From Pseudomonas sp. P8_241 (GTDB lineage: Bacteria > Pseudomonadota > Gammaproteobacteria > Pseudomonadales > Pseudomonadaceae): a stretch of 64,000 bases of DNA. Shown piece by piece: positions 44,235 through 52,960 of the stretch. How positions within the stretch are numbered: position 1 is the stretch's first letter; each line of letters begins with the position of its first letter. A program made the position numbers and the translations under genes. The notes below the pieces were generated by a model. The model was given only the letters and a program-made list of their open reading frames with translations. It ran no database searches and was not told the DNA's origin. The stretch spans positions 3,484,001 to 3,548,000 of the forward strand of contig NZ_CP125377.1 in assembly GCF_034008315.1 (NCBI RefSeq), given 5' to 3'.

Positions 44235-44651
44235 TCAGACCAGCGCTACGACGGCTTCGCCGACAAGCTTGTCCTCGCCATATTGGTTGGCGCAGTGGAT
44301 CGCCAGGCGCACACGCTTCTCGCCATTTTCTTCAAATTTTTCGGTGATTTTGCCTGTGCAAGTCGGCGTGTGGCCGAGCTGGGTGATGCCGGTAAAACGC
44401 ATCGACAACGAACGCACCTGTTGCTGCGGTACCCACTGGGTCAGCAGGCGTCCCAAGTAGGCGGCGGACAACATGCCGTGGGCAAATACGTCGGGCATGC
44501 GCGCCTTGCGGGCGAAGTCGATGTCGATATGGATCGGGTTGTGGTCACCCGAAGCGCCGCAGTAGAGGGCCAGGGTGGTGCGGTTGATGGCTGGCAGGTT
44601 CAACGCCGGCAGTTCATCACCTTCGTGGATATCGCTGTATTGAATATTCAT
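44235..44651 (-). CDS. MaoC-like (R)-enoyl-CoA hydratase subunit
   Basis: 138 aa from ATG 44651, with GAGGA upstream. The hydratase-2 motif is present: YCGASGDHNPIHIDIDFA and MPDVFAHGML, giving the Asp and His used by R-specific enoyl-CoA hydratases. It lies 11 bp after a FAS1-like hydratase gene, so the two are likely halves of a heterodimeric hydratase, as in mycobacterial HadAB or ChsH-type enzymes. Confidence 0.87.
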   Translation of the reverse strand: MNIQYSDIHEGDELPALNLPAINRTTLALYCGASGDHNPIHIDIDFARKARMPDVFAHGMLSAAYLGRLLTQWVPQQQVRSLSMRFTGITQLGHTPTCTGKITEKFEENGEKRVRLAIHCANQYGEDKLVGEAVVALV

Positions 44652-44662
44652 GGGTATGTTCC

Positions 44663-45100
44663 TCAACGTTGAACGAGGGTGCCGCGGACATCGGCGATGT
44701 GGATGCCGTCCTGATTGGTCACGCGGGTTTCGTTGACCACGAACTGCAAGGCGCCACCCTTCTTTTCGTAGACATCGACTACGCGGGAATCGAAAGTCAG
44801 CGTGTCACCGGCAACGGCGCTGGCGTGGTACACGAACGATTGCTCGGCGTGCAGGATGCGCCCCAGGTCAAAGCCGTAGATGTCCAACATTTCCACCAGG
44901 TCGCGCCCCTCGCCTTGCAGGCACAGGAGGAACGTTGGTGGTACCGGCAGGGATTTATAGCCAGCGGCCTGAGCCGCAGCTTCGTCGGTGTATACCGGGT
45001 CGGTTTCACCAATCGCCTTTGCGAAGAAACGCAGGCGGCCTTTTTCCACTTCGGCGCTGGTGACGCCGAGCGAGCGGCCGATCAGACTCTTGTCTGCCAT
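44663..45100 (-). CDS. FAS1-like dehydratase/MaoC N-terminal domain protein
   Basis: 145 aa. Family features are RFFAKAIGETDPVYTDEAAAQAAGY, PVPPTFL and RILHAEQSFVYH. The catalytic Asp-His motif of hydratase 2 is absent, which fits a structural or substrate-binding partner of the adjacent MaoC subunit. Transcribed just before it. Confidence 0.85.
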   Translation of the reverse strand: MADKSLIGRSLGVTSAEVEKGRLRFFAKAIGETDPVYTDEAAAQAAGYKSLPVPPTFLLCLQGEGRDLVEMLDIYGFDLGRILHAEQSFVYHASAVAGDTLTFDSRVVDVYEKKGGALQFVVNETRVTNQDGIHIADVRGTLVQR

Positions 45101-45158
45101 TTCACTACTCTCCTATCAGGGTTCTCAGACCCGCGCCCTTGGAGGCGGGTCCAATGGA

Positions 45159-46346
45159 TCAGCCGCGGCCGTAGAGCGTCACGACGCAAGCGCCGCCCAG
45201 TCCGAGGTTGTGCTGCAACGCATGACGCACACCCTGTACCTGACGGTCCTGAGCCGTGCCGCGCAATTGATGGGTCAGTTCGTAGCACTGCGCCAGCCCA
45301 GTGGCGCCCAGCGGGTGCCCCTTGGAAAGCAGCCCGCCCGACGGGTTGGTGACGACTTGGCCGCCATAGGTGTTGTCGCCGTCGAGCACAAATCGCTCGG
45401 CGCCACCGACCGGACAAAGACCCAGCGATTCATAGGTCAGCAGTTCGTTGTGGGCGAAGCAGTCGTGCATTTCGGCGACGCGGATGTCCTGCGGTCCTAC
45501 ACCAGCCTTCTCATACACTTCATGAGCGGCGCGCTGAGCCATGTCGAAACCGACCATTTGGATCATCGATGGCGGCTCGTAGGCGATTGGCATGTCCGTG
45601 GTCATCGACTGGGCGAGGATCACCACGTCTGTGCGCAAGCCGTGTTTGCGGGCGAAAGCCTCGGTGCAGATGATTGCCGCCGCGGCACCACAGGTTGGCG
45701 GGCAAGCCATCAGGCGGGTCATCACGCCGGGCCATACGACCTGATCGTTCATCACGTCTTCGGTAGTCACGACCTTGCGGAACAGCGCCAGCGGGTTGTT
45801 GGCCGCGTGACGGCTGGCCTTGGCGCGGATGGCCGCGAAGGTGCTCATTTGCGTGCCGTATTTGTGCATGTGCTCACGACCGGCGCCACCGAACATCTTC
45901 AGCGCCATGGGTACGCCTTCGGCATCGGCGGTCAGCAGGTCCGCCACTGCCGAGCTTTTGCCCATGGCGGCCGGGCGATCTTCCCACTGGTTTTTCAGCG
46001 CGCCGGGTTGCATTTGCTCGAAGCCCAGCGCCAGGGCACATTCCACCGCACCGCTTTCTACGGCCTGGCGTGCCAGGTACAGCGCGCTGGAGCCGGTCGA
46101 GCAGTTGTTGTTGACGTTGACTACCGGGATACCGGTCATCCCCACTTCATAGAGGGCCGACTGACCAGAGGTGGAATCGCCGTAGACGTACCCGACATAG
46201 GCCTGCTGCACCAGCCGGTAATCCAGCCCAGAATCCTTGAGGGCCAGGCAGGTCGCCTCGGCGCCCATTTCGATGTAGGAGCCGCTGGCACCTGGTTTCA
46301 GAAACGGAATCATACCTACGCCGGCTACATACACTTTCTGCGACAT
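45159..46346 (-). CDS. Thiolase-family protein (SCP2-thiolase/lipid-transfer type)
   Basis: 395 aa from ATG 46346, with GGAG upstream. NNNCSTGSSALYLARQAV carries the nucleophilic Cys, HDCFAHNELLTYE the His, and NPSGGLLSKGHPLGATG the C-terminal motif. The subgroup includes SCP2 thiolases and propanoyl-CoA acetyltransferases that cleave branched 3-oxoacyl-CoAs. It is first in the minus-strand operon and probably performs chain cleavage. Confidence 0.87.
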   Translation of the reverse strand: MSQKVYVAGVGMIPFLKPGASGSYIEMGAEATCLALKDSGLDYRLVQQAYVGYVYGDSTSGQSALYEVGMTGIPVVNVNNNCSTGSSALYLARQAVESGAVECALALGFEQMQPGALKNQWEDRPAAMGKSSAVADLLTADAEGVPMALKMFGGAGREHMHKYGTQMSTFAAIRAKASRHAANNPLALFRKVVTTEDVMNDQVVWPGVMTRLMACPPTCGAAAAIICTEAFARKHGLRTDVVILAQSMTTDMPIAYEPPSMIQMVGFDMAQRAAHEVYEKAGVGPQDIRVAEMHDCFAHNELLTYESLGLCPVGGAERFVLDGDNTYGGQVVTNPSGGLLSKGHPLGATGLAQCYELTHQLRGTAQDRQVQGVRHALQHNLGLGGACVVTLYGRG

Positions 46347-46626
46347 CGTCTTCTCCATTGTGTGGTTGTGCCTCGTGACACCAGGTTCACGAGATCAAGC
46401 GACGGCTGGGCCGGCTCACACTTTCAAGATACGTAGCGTGCTTGCGATACGACCCGCCCTCGAAGAGTGGGTGGGGTGGGTGGGTTCCTCGCCACTGGTT
46501 CGGTGTCGCGCCTGACTGACGGCGTTTTACCCCCTCCCTGCCCGCCACTCTTCGAGAGTGGGTCCGATCATTCGCCACTGCCTTAGCTTCTCTGGCCATG
46601 CACGGAAAACGCACAGAGGAGTTTCC
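46347..46626. promoter_or_regulatory. Divergent control region of the degradation cluster
   Basis: The 280 bp between the two divergent operons are rich in runs of G/C: gagtgggtggggtgggtggg at 46465-46484, CCACTCTTCG at 46545-46554, and gagagtgggt at 46555-46564. CGAAGAGTGG (46461-46470) and CCACTCTTCG (46545-46554) form an inverted repeat 84 bp apart. The heptamer GAGTGGG/CCCACTC recurs before the DUF1302 gene. MalT-type activators are known to bind G-rich boxes, so these are candidate sites for the LuxR-type protein. Confidence 0.5.
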
Positions 46627-47382
46627 ATGACGGTTCTACAAGGCAAAGTTGCGATCGTGACCGGCGCAGCGTCCGGCATCGGGCGGGCCACTGCCCTGCT
46701 CTTCGCGCGTCAGGGCGCCAAAGTGGTCGTGGCGGACATGAATGAATCCGCGGGCCTGGAGGTGGTGCGGTTGATTGAGCAGGAAGGCGCGCAAGCGTTC
46801 TTTCAAATGCTCGATGTACGCAGTGAGGAAAATTGTGCGGCGCTGGTCGATTCGACGTTGCAGCGATATGGCCAACTCGACATCGCCCTCAACAACGCCG
46901 GCGTCTTTGCCGCACCGACCTTGACTGAGGATCAGGGCCTGGCGCTCTGGCAACGCATGCTCGATGTCAATCTGACGGGCGTCTTCAACTGCATGGTTCA
47001 CGAGCTGCGCGCGATGAAATCCCGCGGCGGTTCCATCATCAATACCGCCTCGGTCGCCGGTATCAGTGGCACTTATGGGGCTGCGGCGTATTGCGCCTCC
47101 AAGCATGGCGTGATCGGCCTGACCCGCAGCGCAGCTCTGGAATACGGCAAGTACGGCGTGCGCATCAACGCCCTGTGCCCCGGATTGATCGAGACGCCCA
47201 TGACCGCCGGCCCGGACAGCGGTTTCAACGAAAAAATGATCAGCGCGGGCGTTAAAGGCTCGGCCGTACGCCGTCAGGGCACACCTGAGGAAATGGCCGA
47301 GATGGCGCTTTGGCTGGCCTCGGATCGGTCGTCCTACGCCACCGGTGGGCATTTCGTGGTCGACGGCGGTGTATCGGCTTGA
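46627..47382 (+). CDS. SDR oxidoreductase, first of a tandem pair
   Basis: 251 aa from ATG 46627, with GAGGAG upstream. TGAASGIG motif, NNAG, NTASVAGISG with the catalytic Ser, YCASKHG with Tyr and Lys, and the closing FVVDGG. Very similar to the next gene throughout, including LDVNLTGVFNCMVHELRAMK, RSAALEYGKYGVRINALCPG and WLASDRSSYATGGHFVVDGG. Both fit alcohol or hydroxyacyl-CoA oxidation in the pathway. Confidence 0.88.
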   Translation: MTVLQGKVAIVTGAASGIGRATALLFARQGAKVVVADMNESAGLEVVRLIEQEGAQAFFQMLDVRSEENCAALVDSTLQRYGQLDIALNNAGVFAAPTLTEDQGLALWQRMLDVNLTGVFNCMVHELRAMKSRGGSIINTASVAGISGTYGAAAYCASKHGVIGLTRSAALEYGKYGVRINALCPGLIETPMTAGPDSGFNEKMISAGVKGSAVRRQGTPEEMAEMALWLASDRSSYATGGHFVVDGGVSA

Positions 47383-47462
47383 GCCGTGAAGCCAGTCAGT
47401 TGGCTCCCGCAAGGACTTTTGGCTGCCCCCCATTTTTGACACATGTAATGGAAGTCATTGAT

Positions 47463-48218
47463 ATGAAGCTTCTGCAAAACAAGGTGGCCATCGTCACCGG
47501 TGGTTCATCCGGTATCGGCCGTGCGACAGCCCTGTTGTTCGCCCGCGAGGGTGCCCGGGTGGTCGTGGCGGACATGAACGACGCGGCAGGACAAGCCGTG
47601 GTCGACGAAATTCGCCAATCCGATGGTGATGCCTTCTTCCAGCGGGTCGACGTGCGCCGCGAGGAAGATTGCGCGGCGCTGGTCGAGGTAACGCTGGGCC
47701 AATACGGCCAGCTCGACATCGCCTTCAACAATGCCGGCATCAGCGGTTCCACCGGGCTGATCGAAAACCAAAGCCTGGAGCACTGGCGCAACGTGCTGGA
47801 TGTGAACCTGACCGGGGTTTTCAACTGCATGGTGCATGAACTGCGCGCCATGAAAGCGCGCGGCGGTTCGATCATCAACACCGCCTCGATCATGGGTCTG
47901 CAAGGCACCGCTGGCGCATCCGCCTACTCGGCGTCCAAGCATGGCGTGATCGGCCTGACCCGCAGTGCCGCGCTGGAATATGGCAAGTACGGCGTGCGAA
48001 TCAACGCGCTGTGCCCGGGTTTCGTAGAGACACCGATGATCGTCGGAGTCGGCAGCGAATTCGATCCCGATACGCTGGCGACGATGCTCAAGACCATTCC
48101 CCAACGCCGGCTGGGCGAGCCGTCCGAACAAGCACAAATGGTGCTCTGGTTGGCCTCGGACCGATCTTCATATGCCACCGGCGGACACTTCGTAGTGGAC
48201 GGCGGTTACACGGCTTAA
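47463..48218 (+). CDS. SDR oxidoreductase, second of a tandem pair
   Basis: 251 aa from ATG 47463, with GGAAG eight bases upstream. TGGSSGIG motif, catalytic NTASIMGLQG and YSASKHG. The close likeness to the preceding gene marks a tandem duplication; differences concentrate in the loop after the catalytic Ser and the substrate-binding stretch near residue 190, consistent with different substrates or stereochemistry. Confidence 0.88.
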   Translation: MKLLQNKVAIVTGGSSGIGRATALLFAREGARVVVADMNDAAGQAVVDEIRQSDGDAFFQRVDVRREEDCAALVEVTLGQYGQLDIAFNNAGISGSTGLIENQSLEHWRNVLDVNLTGVFNCMVHELRAMKARGGSIINTASIMGLQGTAGASAYSASKHGVIGLTRSAALEYGKYGVRINALCPGFVETPMIVGVGSEFDPDTLATMLKTIPQRRLGEPSEQAQMVLWLASDRSSYATGGHFVVDGGYTA

Positions 48219-48252
48219 ACCTGACAGTTGCACATTTTTTAGTGGAGCCTCT

Positions 48253-49041
48253 ATGAACTACGAACAGTACAACTTCATCACCTTCGAAAAAGACAACGGC
48301 GTGTTGACCGTACGTTTGAATCGCCCTGAAGCTTTCAACGCGGTGAACGGTGCACTGCACGAAGAGCTTTCCCGGGTATTCGCCGACATCGCCGCCGACC
48401 GCAGCGTGCATGCCCTGGTCCTGACGGGTGAAGGTCGCGGTTTTTGCGGTGGCGGCGACCTCGCCTGGATGCGTGACATCGATCAGCAAGGCATCGATCA
48501 GCTGTTCCGTGAAGCACGCAAGATCATTATCGACATGCTTGAACTGCCACAGCCGATCATCGCGGCGGTCAATGGTCACGCGGCCGGTCTTGGAGCAACC
48601 CTGGCGTTGTTCTGCGACATGATTTTCGTCGCCGAGTCAGCGAAAATTTCCGACCCTCATGTACGCGTAGGCATTGCTGCCGGTGATGGCGGTGGTGCTA
48701 TTTGGCCCCTGCTGGTCGGCCCTGCCCGCGCCAAACAATACCTGTTTACCGGCGACACGCTCAGCGCTACCGAAGCCGAGCGCATCGGCCTAGTCAATCA
48801 GGTCGTAGCCAATGGCGAAGTGTTGACCAGCGCCACCGCGATGGCCCGACGCATGGCTGACGGTCCGCGCCTGGCGATCCAGGCCAGCAAGGCCGTCGTC
48901 AACAAGATCCTGCGCGACACCGTCAACCTGGTCCTCGATACCTCGCTAGCCCTCGAGAAGGAAAACTTCTTCAGTGCCGACCACAAGGAGGCGATCAAGG
49001 CCTTCGAAGAGAAGCGCTCCCCGGTCTACCGCGGCGCCTGA
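48253..49041 (+). CDS. Enoyl-CoA hydratase/isomerase family protein
   Basis: 262 aa. The crotonase oxyanion segments GEGRGFCGGGDLAWMRD and AAVNGHAAGLGATLALFCDM and the KISDPHVRVGIAAGDGGG region are present. It hydrates or isomerises an enoyl-CoA intermediate. The hydratase Glu pair is partly replaced, so isomerase or another crotonase reaction is possible. Confidence 0.87.
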   Translation: MNYEQYNFITFEKDNGVLTVRLNRPEAFNAVNGALHEELSRVFADIAADRSVHALVLTGEGRGFCGGGDLAWMRDIDQQGIDQLFREARKIIIDMLELPQPIIAAVNGHAAGLGATLALFCDMIFVAESAKISDPHVRVGIAAGDGGGAIWPLLVGPARAKQYLFTGDTLSATEAERIGLVNQVVANGEVLTSATAMARRMADGPRLAIQASKAVVNKILRDTVNLVLDTSLALEKENFFSADHKEAIKAFEEKRSPVYRGA

Positions 49042-49115
49042 TGCGAGCCGGTGCGCAGGCCTATTCGATCTGCCCCGCGCGCCGCCTACCCTCTCCTCAT
49101 TAGAGAACCCTTTCA

Positions 49116-50312
49116 ATGGACATCCAATACACGCCGGCCGAACTGGCCTTCCGTGAGGAAGTGCGGGCTTTTCTGCATGACAAGCTACCCCCGGAGCTGG
49201 CCGCCAAAGGACGGTTGGGCAAACGCCTGACCAAGCACGATTACGTGAGCTGGATGGCGGCGCTGAACGAACGCGGCTGGTACGCGTCCCTGTGGCCGGC
49301 GGAGCTGGGCGGCACTGGCTGGAGCGAAGTACAGAAGCATATTTTCGAAGACGAGTGCGCCGCGTTCGGTGCGCCGCCGGTACTACCGTTCGGGGTGGTG
49401 ATGGTGGGCCCGGTCATCATCAAGTTCGGCACCGAAGAGCAAAAAGCCCATTACCTGCCCCGCATCCTCGACGGCACCGACTGGTGGTGCCAGGGTTATT
49501 CCGAACCCGGTGCCGGTTCCGACTTGGCCTCGCTGAAGACCCGCGCTGTGCGCGACGGCGATCACTACGTCGTCACTGGTCAGAAAACCTGGACCACCCA
49601 GGCTCAGTTCGCCGACTGGATTTTCTGTCTGGTGCGCACCAATAGCGAAGCCCAGGCGCAACGTGGCATTTCATTCCTGCTGATCGACATGAAAAGTCCG
49701 GGGATCAGCGTGCGGCCGATCATCACCCTCGACGGCGACCATGAAGTCAACGAGGTTTTCTTCGACGACGTGCGCGTGCCAGTGGCCAACCTGGTGGGTG
49801 AGGAAAACCACGGCTGGACCTACGCCAAGTACCTGCTGACCCACGAACGCACCACCGTCGCCGGCATCGGCACCTCGAAAGCGCAGCTACGCCAGCTAAA
49901 GCACATTGCTGGCCGGGAACAGCGTAATCGCCGGCCATTGATCGACGACCCGCTGTTTCGCGCACAAATCGCCGAAGTGGAAATGCAACTGATCGCAGCC
50001 GAAATGAGCACGCTGCGGATGCTCGCCGCCGCCCGTGATGGCGGCGGCATCGGCGCCGCCAGCTCGTTTCTCAAGGTCAAAGGCTCCGAGATTCGCCAGT
50101 CCTTGAGCCACCTGATGCGCAAGGCTGTCGGCCCTTACGCGCTGCCGTTCCTGGATGCGGAACAAGAACAAGTGACTACCGACAATCTGCTCCACACCGA
50201 ATACAGCTCCACGGTGTCGGGTCAGTATTTCAACCTGCGCAAGCTGTCGATTTTCGGTGGTTCCAACGAGATTCAGAAAAACATCGTCTCAAAGATGATT
50301 CTTGAACTGTAA
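49116..50312 (+). CDS. Acyl-CoA dehydrogenase, large subunit type
   Basis: 398 aa. FAD and substrate-region motifs QGYSEPGAGSDLASLKTRAV and WTTQAQFADW are present, and the end is LSIFGGSNEIQKNIVSKMI. Short-chain proteins of this group frequently occur as pairs encoded side by side; the next gene 14 bp downstream encodes a second dehydrogenase of 380 aa. Such pairs form heteromeric enzymes acting on bulky side-chain acyl-CoAs, as in steroid catabolism. Confidence 0.88.
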   Translation: MDIQYTPAELAFREEVRAFLHDKLPPELAAKGRLGKRLTKHDYVSWMAALNERGWYASLWPAELGGTGWSEVQKHIFEDECAAFGAPPVLPFGVVMVGPVIIKFGTEEQKAHYLPRILDGTDWWCQGYSEPGAGSDLASLKTRAVRDGDHYVVTGQKTWTTQAQFADWIFCLVRTNSEAQAQRGISFLLIDMKSPGISVRPIITLDGDHEVNEVFFDDVRVPVANLVGEENHGWTYAKYLLTHERTTVAGIGTSKAQLRQLKHIAGREQRNRRPLIDDPLFRAQIAEVEMQLIAAEMSTLRMLAAARDGGGIGAASSFLKVKGSEIRQSLSHLMRKAVGPYALPFLDAEQEQVTTDNLLHTEYSSTVSGQYFNLRKLSIFGGSNEIQKNIVSKMILEL

Positions 50313-50326
50313 AAGGCCGCCCGATC

Positions 50327-51469
50327 ATGGATTTCAAATTGACTGAAGAGCAGCAGATGCTGCAGGACACCGTGGCGCGTCTGGTTCGCGACCACTACAG
50401 CTTCGAGCAACGCGAGCGTTTTCGTCTCAGCGAAGCCGGATTCAACCCGCTGTTCTGGGCTCAGCTCGGCGAACTCGGCCTGACCGCCGTACCGTTCGCC
50501 GAGCAACTGGGTGGCTTTGGCGGTGATAGCGTGGACACCATGCTGATCATGACCGAACTCGGCCGTGGACTGTGCCTTGAACCCTATATGGATTCGGTGA
50601 TTCTGGCCGGCGGCCTTATTAGCCAACTGGGTAGCCCGGCACAGCAAAACGATCTATTACCACGCATTGCAAGCGGCGAATTGAAGGTCGCCGTGGCAAC
50701 CGAAGAACTGGACAGTCATTACCAACTGAGCTCCGTGCAAACTCGCGCCACGCCAGCCACCGGAGGATGGCGTCTGTCCGGTCGCAAATCGGTGGTCATC
50801 GGCGCTCAGTTTGCTGGCCTGGTTCTGGTGTCCGCCCGCGTTGAGGGTGAGGAGGATGACGAATCCGGCATCGGCCTGTTCGTGATTGACCCTGCCCACG
50901 CGGATGTTCTGCGCCGCGATTATCAAACCATCGACGGTCGCCGGGCCAGCGAACTCTACCTGGATGGCGTATTTGTCAGTGACGCCCAGCAACTGGGCGA
51001 AACCGGCGAGGCCTTCCCGGCGCTGCGTTACCAACAAGGTCGCGCCATCGCGGCACAATGCGCTGAAGCGCTGGGCAGCATGGAAGAGGCCTGCAACCTG
51101 ACCCTGGACTTCCTCAAGACCCGCAAACAGTTTGGTCAGCCCATCGGCAAGTTCCAAGTACTTCAGCACCGCATGGTGGACATGCGCAGTGAACTGGATC
51201 AGGCGGCGTCAATGGTCATTCTTGCCGCTTGCGTGGCCGACGACCCCGACAGCCTTGAACGCAGCCGTGCCCTGGCCGCGGCCAAGTTCATTGTCACCCG
51301 CGCCGCGCGCCACATCTCAGAGCAAGCCATCCAGCTGCACGGAGGGATTGGCATGACCGAGGAATACAACCTCTCTCACCACGCCAAGCGACTGGTGATG
51401 TTCAGCCATCAGTTTGGCGATGATGACTACCACCTCGCGGCGTACAGCCGCCTGATGGATGTCGCATGA
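50327..51469 (+). CDS. Acyl-CoA dehydrogenase, partner subunit type
   Basis: 380 aa. ACAD-family C-terminal elements LDFLKTRKQFGQPIGKFQVLQH and QLHGGIGMTEEYNLSHHAKRL are present, while the middle lacks the usual TEPxxGSD stretch, reading ATEELDSHYQLSSVQTRA. That is the mark of the non-canonical partner in heteromeric acyl-CoA dehydrogenases. It follows the preceding gene by 14 bp. Confidence 0.87.
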   Translation: MDFKLTEEQQMLQDTVARLVRDHYSFEQRERFRLSEAGFNPLFWAQLGELGLTAVPFAEQLGGFGGDSVDTMLIMTELGRGLCLEPYMDSVILAGGLISQLGSPAQQNDLLPRIASGELKVAVATEELDSHYQLSSVQTRATPATGGWRLSGRKSVVIGAQFAGLVLVSARVEGEEDDESGIGLFVIDPAHADVLRRDYQTIDGRRASELYLDGVFVSDAQQLGETGEAFPALRYQQGRAIAAQCAEALGSMEEACNLTLDFLKTRKQFGQPIGKFQVLQHRMVDMRSELDQAASMVILAACVADDPDSLERSRALAAAKFIVTRAARHISEQAIQLHGGIGMTEEYNLSHHAKRLVMFSHQFGDDDYHLAAYSRLMDVA

Positions 51470-51520
51470 GCCCGTACTTTTTTCCCCGGCTGCAACCTGT
51501 GTAACCGTTGAGGTGTTTTC

Positions 51521-52621
51521 ATGCTGCAAGGCATAAAGATTGTGGAAATTTGCGGTATCGGTCCTGGCCCGTTTTCGGCCATGCATTTGGCCGATCTGGG
51601 CGCTGAAGTGATTGCGGTTGAGCGCGATGCCAGTGGCGCGTCGAGGGTCAACGTGCTCAACCGAGGCAAGCGTTCGGTGATCGCCGATCTGAAAAGTGCC
51701 GTGGGTAGGGAGCTGGTCTTGCGCCTGATAGAAGACGCAGACGCGCTGATCGAAGGCATGCGCCCTGGCGTGATGGAACGCCTGGGTCTTGGGCCGCAAG
51801 ATTGCCAGGCCCGTAACCCGAGCCTGGTCTACGGCCGCATGACCGGCTGGGGTCAGTCCGGACCGCTGGCCAAGGTCGCCGGGCACGATAATAACTATGC
51901 GTCGCTGTCCGGCGCGCTGTTTCACAACGGTGCGTCCGAAGCTCCCCCCTCCTCCGCATTCGCCACGTTAGGCGATGTCGGTGGCGGCGCGCTATACCTG
52001 ACCATCGGCTTACTGAGCGGCATTCTCAACGCACGGGCCACCGGCAAAGGGGCGGTGGTCGATGCGGCCATCGTCGACGGTTCGGCACACATGCTCCAGC
52101 TCATGCTTTCGACACGTAACCTGGGCTTTATGGGTGATGAACGCGGCAAGAATATTCATGACAGCTCGCCGTTCTATGCAACCTATCGCTGCGCTGATGG
52201 CGGATTCATTACGCTGGGTTCGATCGAGCCGCAGTTCTATTCACTGCTGCTGGAAAAACTCGGCCTCCAGGCTGACTCGCGCTTTGTCTGGCAATGGGAT
52301 CGCCGGTTCTGGAAAGAACAGCACCAGCATTTCACCGAGCTGTTTTCCAGCAAGACACGCGCACATTGGTGCGAACTGCTGGAAGGTAGCGATGTGTGCT
52401 TTGCCCCGGTATTGGCACCCAGCGAAGCCGCGCTGCATCCGCACAACACCGCTCGTGAAACCTGGTTCGAGCGCGATGGGTTGCTGCAAACCGCCGTCGC
52501 ACCGCGCTTCAATGGCGAGGTGGTACAGCCTGCAAGCGTGCCGAAAACGGGTGAACATACCGAGCAGATCATGGGCATCCTGAACTCACCGGCAAAAGGT
52601 TCCGTCTGGCAGTCTTCTTGA
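51521..52621 (+). CDS. Class III CoA-transferase family, alpha-methylacyl-CoA racemase-like
   Basis: 366 aa. It follows alpha-methylacyl-CoA racemase (AMACR/MCR) rather than CoA transferases: the start VEICGIGPGPFSAMHLADLGAEV, RPGVMERLGLGP, YGRMTGWGQSGPLAKVAGHD, NNYASLSGAL, GDVGGGALYL and VVDAAIVDGSAHML. The racemase pair His122 and Asp152 falls at the same positions as in human AMACR. It epimerises a 2-methylacyl-CoA so that the dehydrogenase accepts it. Its presence points to a methyl-branched substrate. Confidence 0.85.
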   Translation: MLQGIKIVEICGIGPGPFSAMHLADLGAEVIAVERDASGASRVNVLNRGKRSVIADLKSAVGRELVLRLIEDADALIEGMRPGVMERLGLGPQDCQARNPSLVYGRMTGWGQSGPLAKVAGHDNNYASLSGALFHNGASEAPPSSAFATLGDVGGGALYLTIGLLSGILNARATGKGAVVDAAIVDGSAHMLQLMLSTRNLGFMGDERGKNIHDSSPFYATYRCADGGFITLGSIEPQFYSLLLEKLGLQADSRFVWQWDRRFWKEQHQHFTELFSSKTRAHWCELLEGSDVCFAPVLAPSEAALHPHNTARETWFERDGLLQTAVAPRFNGEVVQPASVPKTGEHTEQIMGILNSPAKGSVWQSS

Positions 52622-52660
52622 CGCTCGTACGGCCGATGCCAATCAGATAAAACCCGGAAC

Positions 52661-52752
52661 CTGTGGGAGCGAGCCTGCTCGCGATGAGGACGGCACATTC
52701 AACATCAACGTTGACTGAGCTGAAGCTATCGCGAACAAGCTCGCTCCTACAG
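52661..52752. repeat. REPIN
   Basis: ctgtgggagcgagcctgctc at the left and gaacaagctcgctcctacag at the right form the arms. This is a different REP class from those in the sulfur locus (TGGGAGCGAGC core). Confidence 0.8.
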
Positions 52753-52791
52753 GTTTTTCGTTCGCCTCGAAATTCTTGAGCGAACCACCCC

Positions 52792-52842
52792 CTCCCCACT
52801 CTCCCCACTCTCCCCACTCCTTTTCCCCTCCTCCCGAGTGGG
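52792..52842 (+). promoter_or_regulatory. CTCCCCACT direct repeats and GAGTGGG box
   Basis: Three contiguous copies of CTCCCCACT at 52792, 52801 and 52810, then GAGTGGG at 52836-52842 in the opposite sense. The order and content match the G-rich boxes of MalT-like activators only loosely, but the heptamer is shared with the other control region of the cluster. Confidence 0.45.
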
Positions 52843-52960
52843 CTGCTCAGGCGCGGTGGACCGTAGCATCGGGACGGCACTGAGAACTGACCAGTCAGTC
52901 GGCAATTACCCGCAAGCGGGTTCAGCGCTTACACACTTTTCACCCCACTCGGAGTACCGC

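Larger units (their letters stand above)
52622..52960. other. Intergenic region: REPIN and G/C-rich control sequence
   Basis: The 339 bp contain a REPIN (52661-52752) and a CT-rich stretch with three perfect 9-bp repeats of CTCCCCACT (52792-52818) plus GAGTGGG at 52836-52842. The same heptamer is found in the divergent region near 46.5 kb. This is the likely promoter region of the DUF1302-DUF1329-DUF1254 unit, under the LuxR-type regulator. Confidence 0.6.

Noticed and set aside
44988..46436. A 482-codon plus-strand frame across the thiolase gene
   Set aside because: Antisense to the thiolase and FAS1-like genes, which carry clear catalytic motifs.
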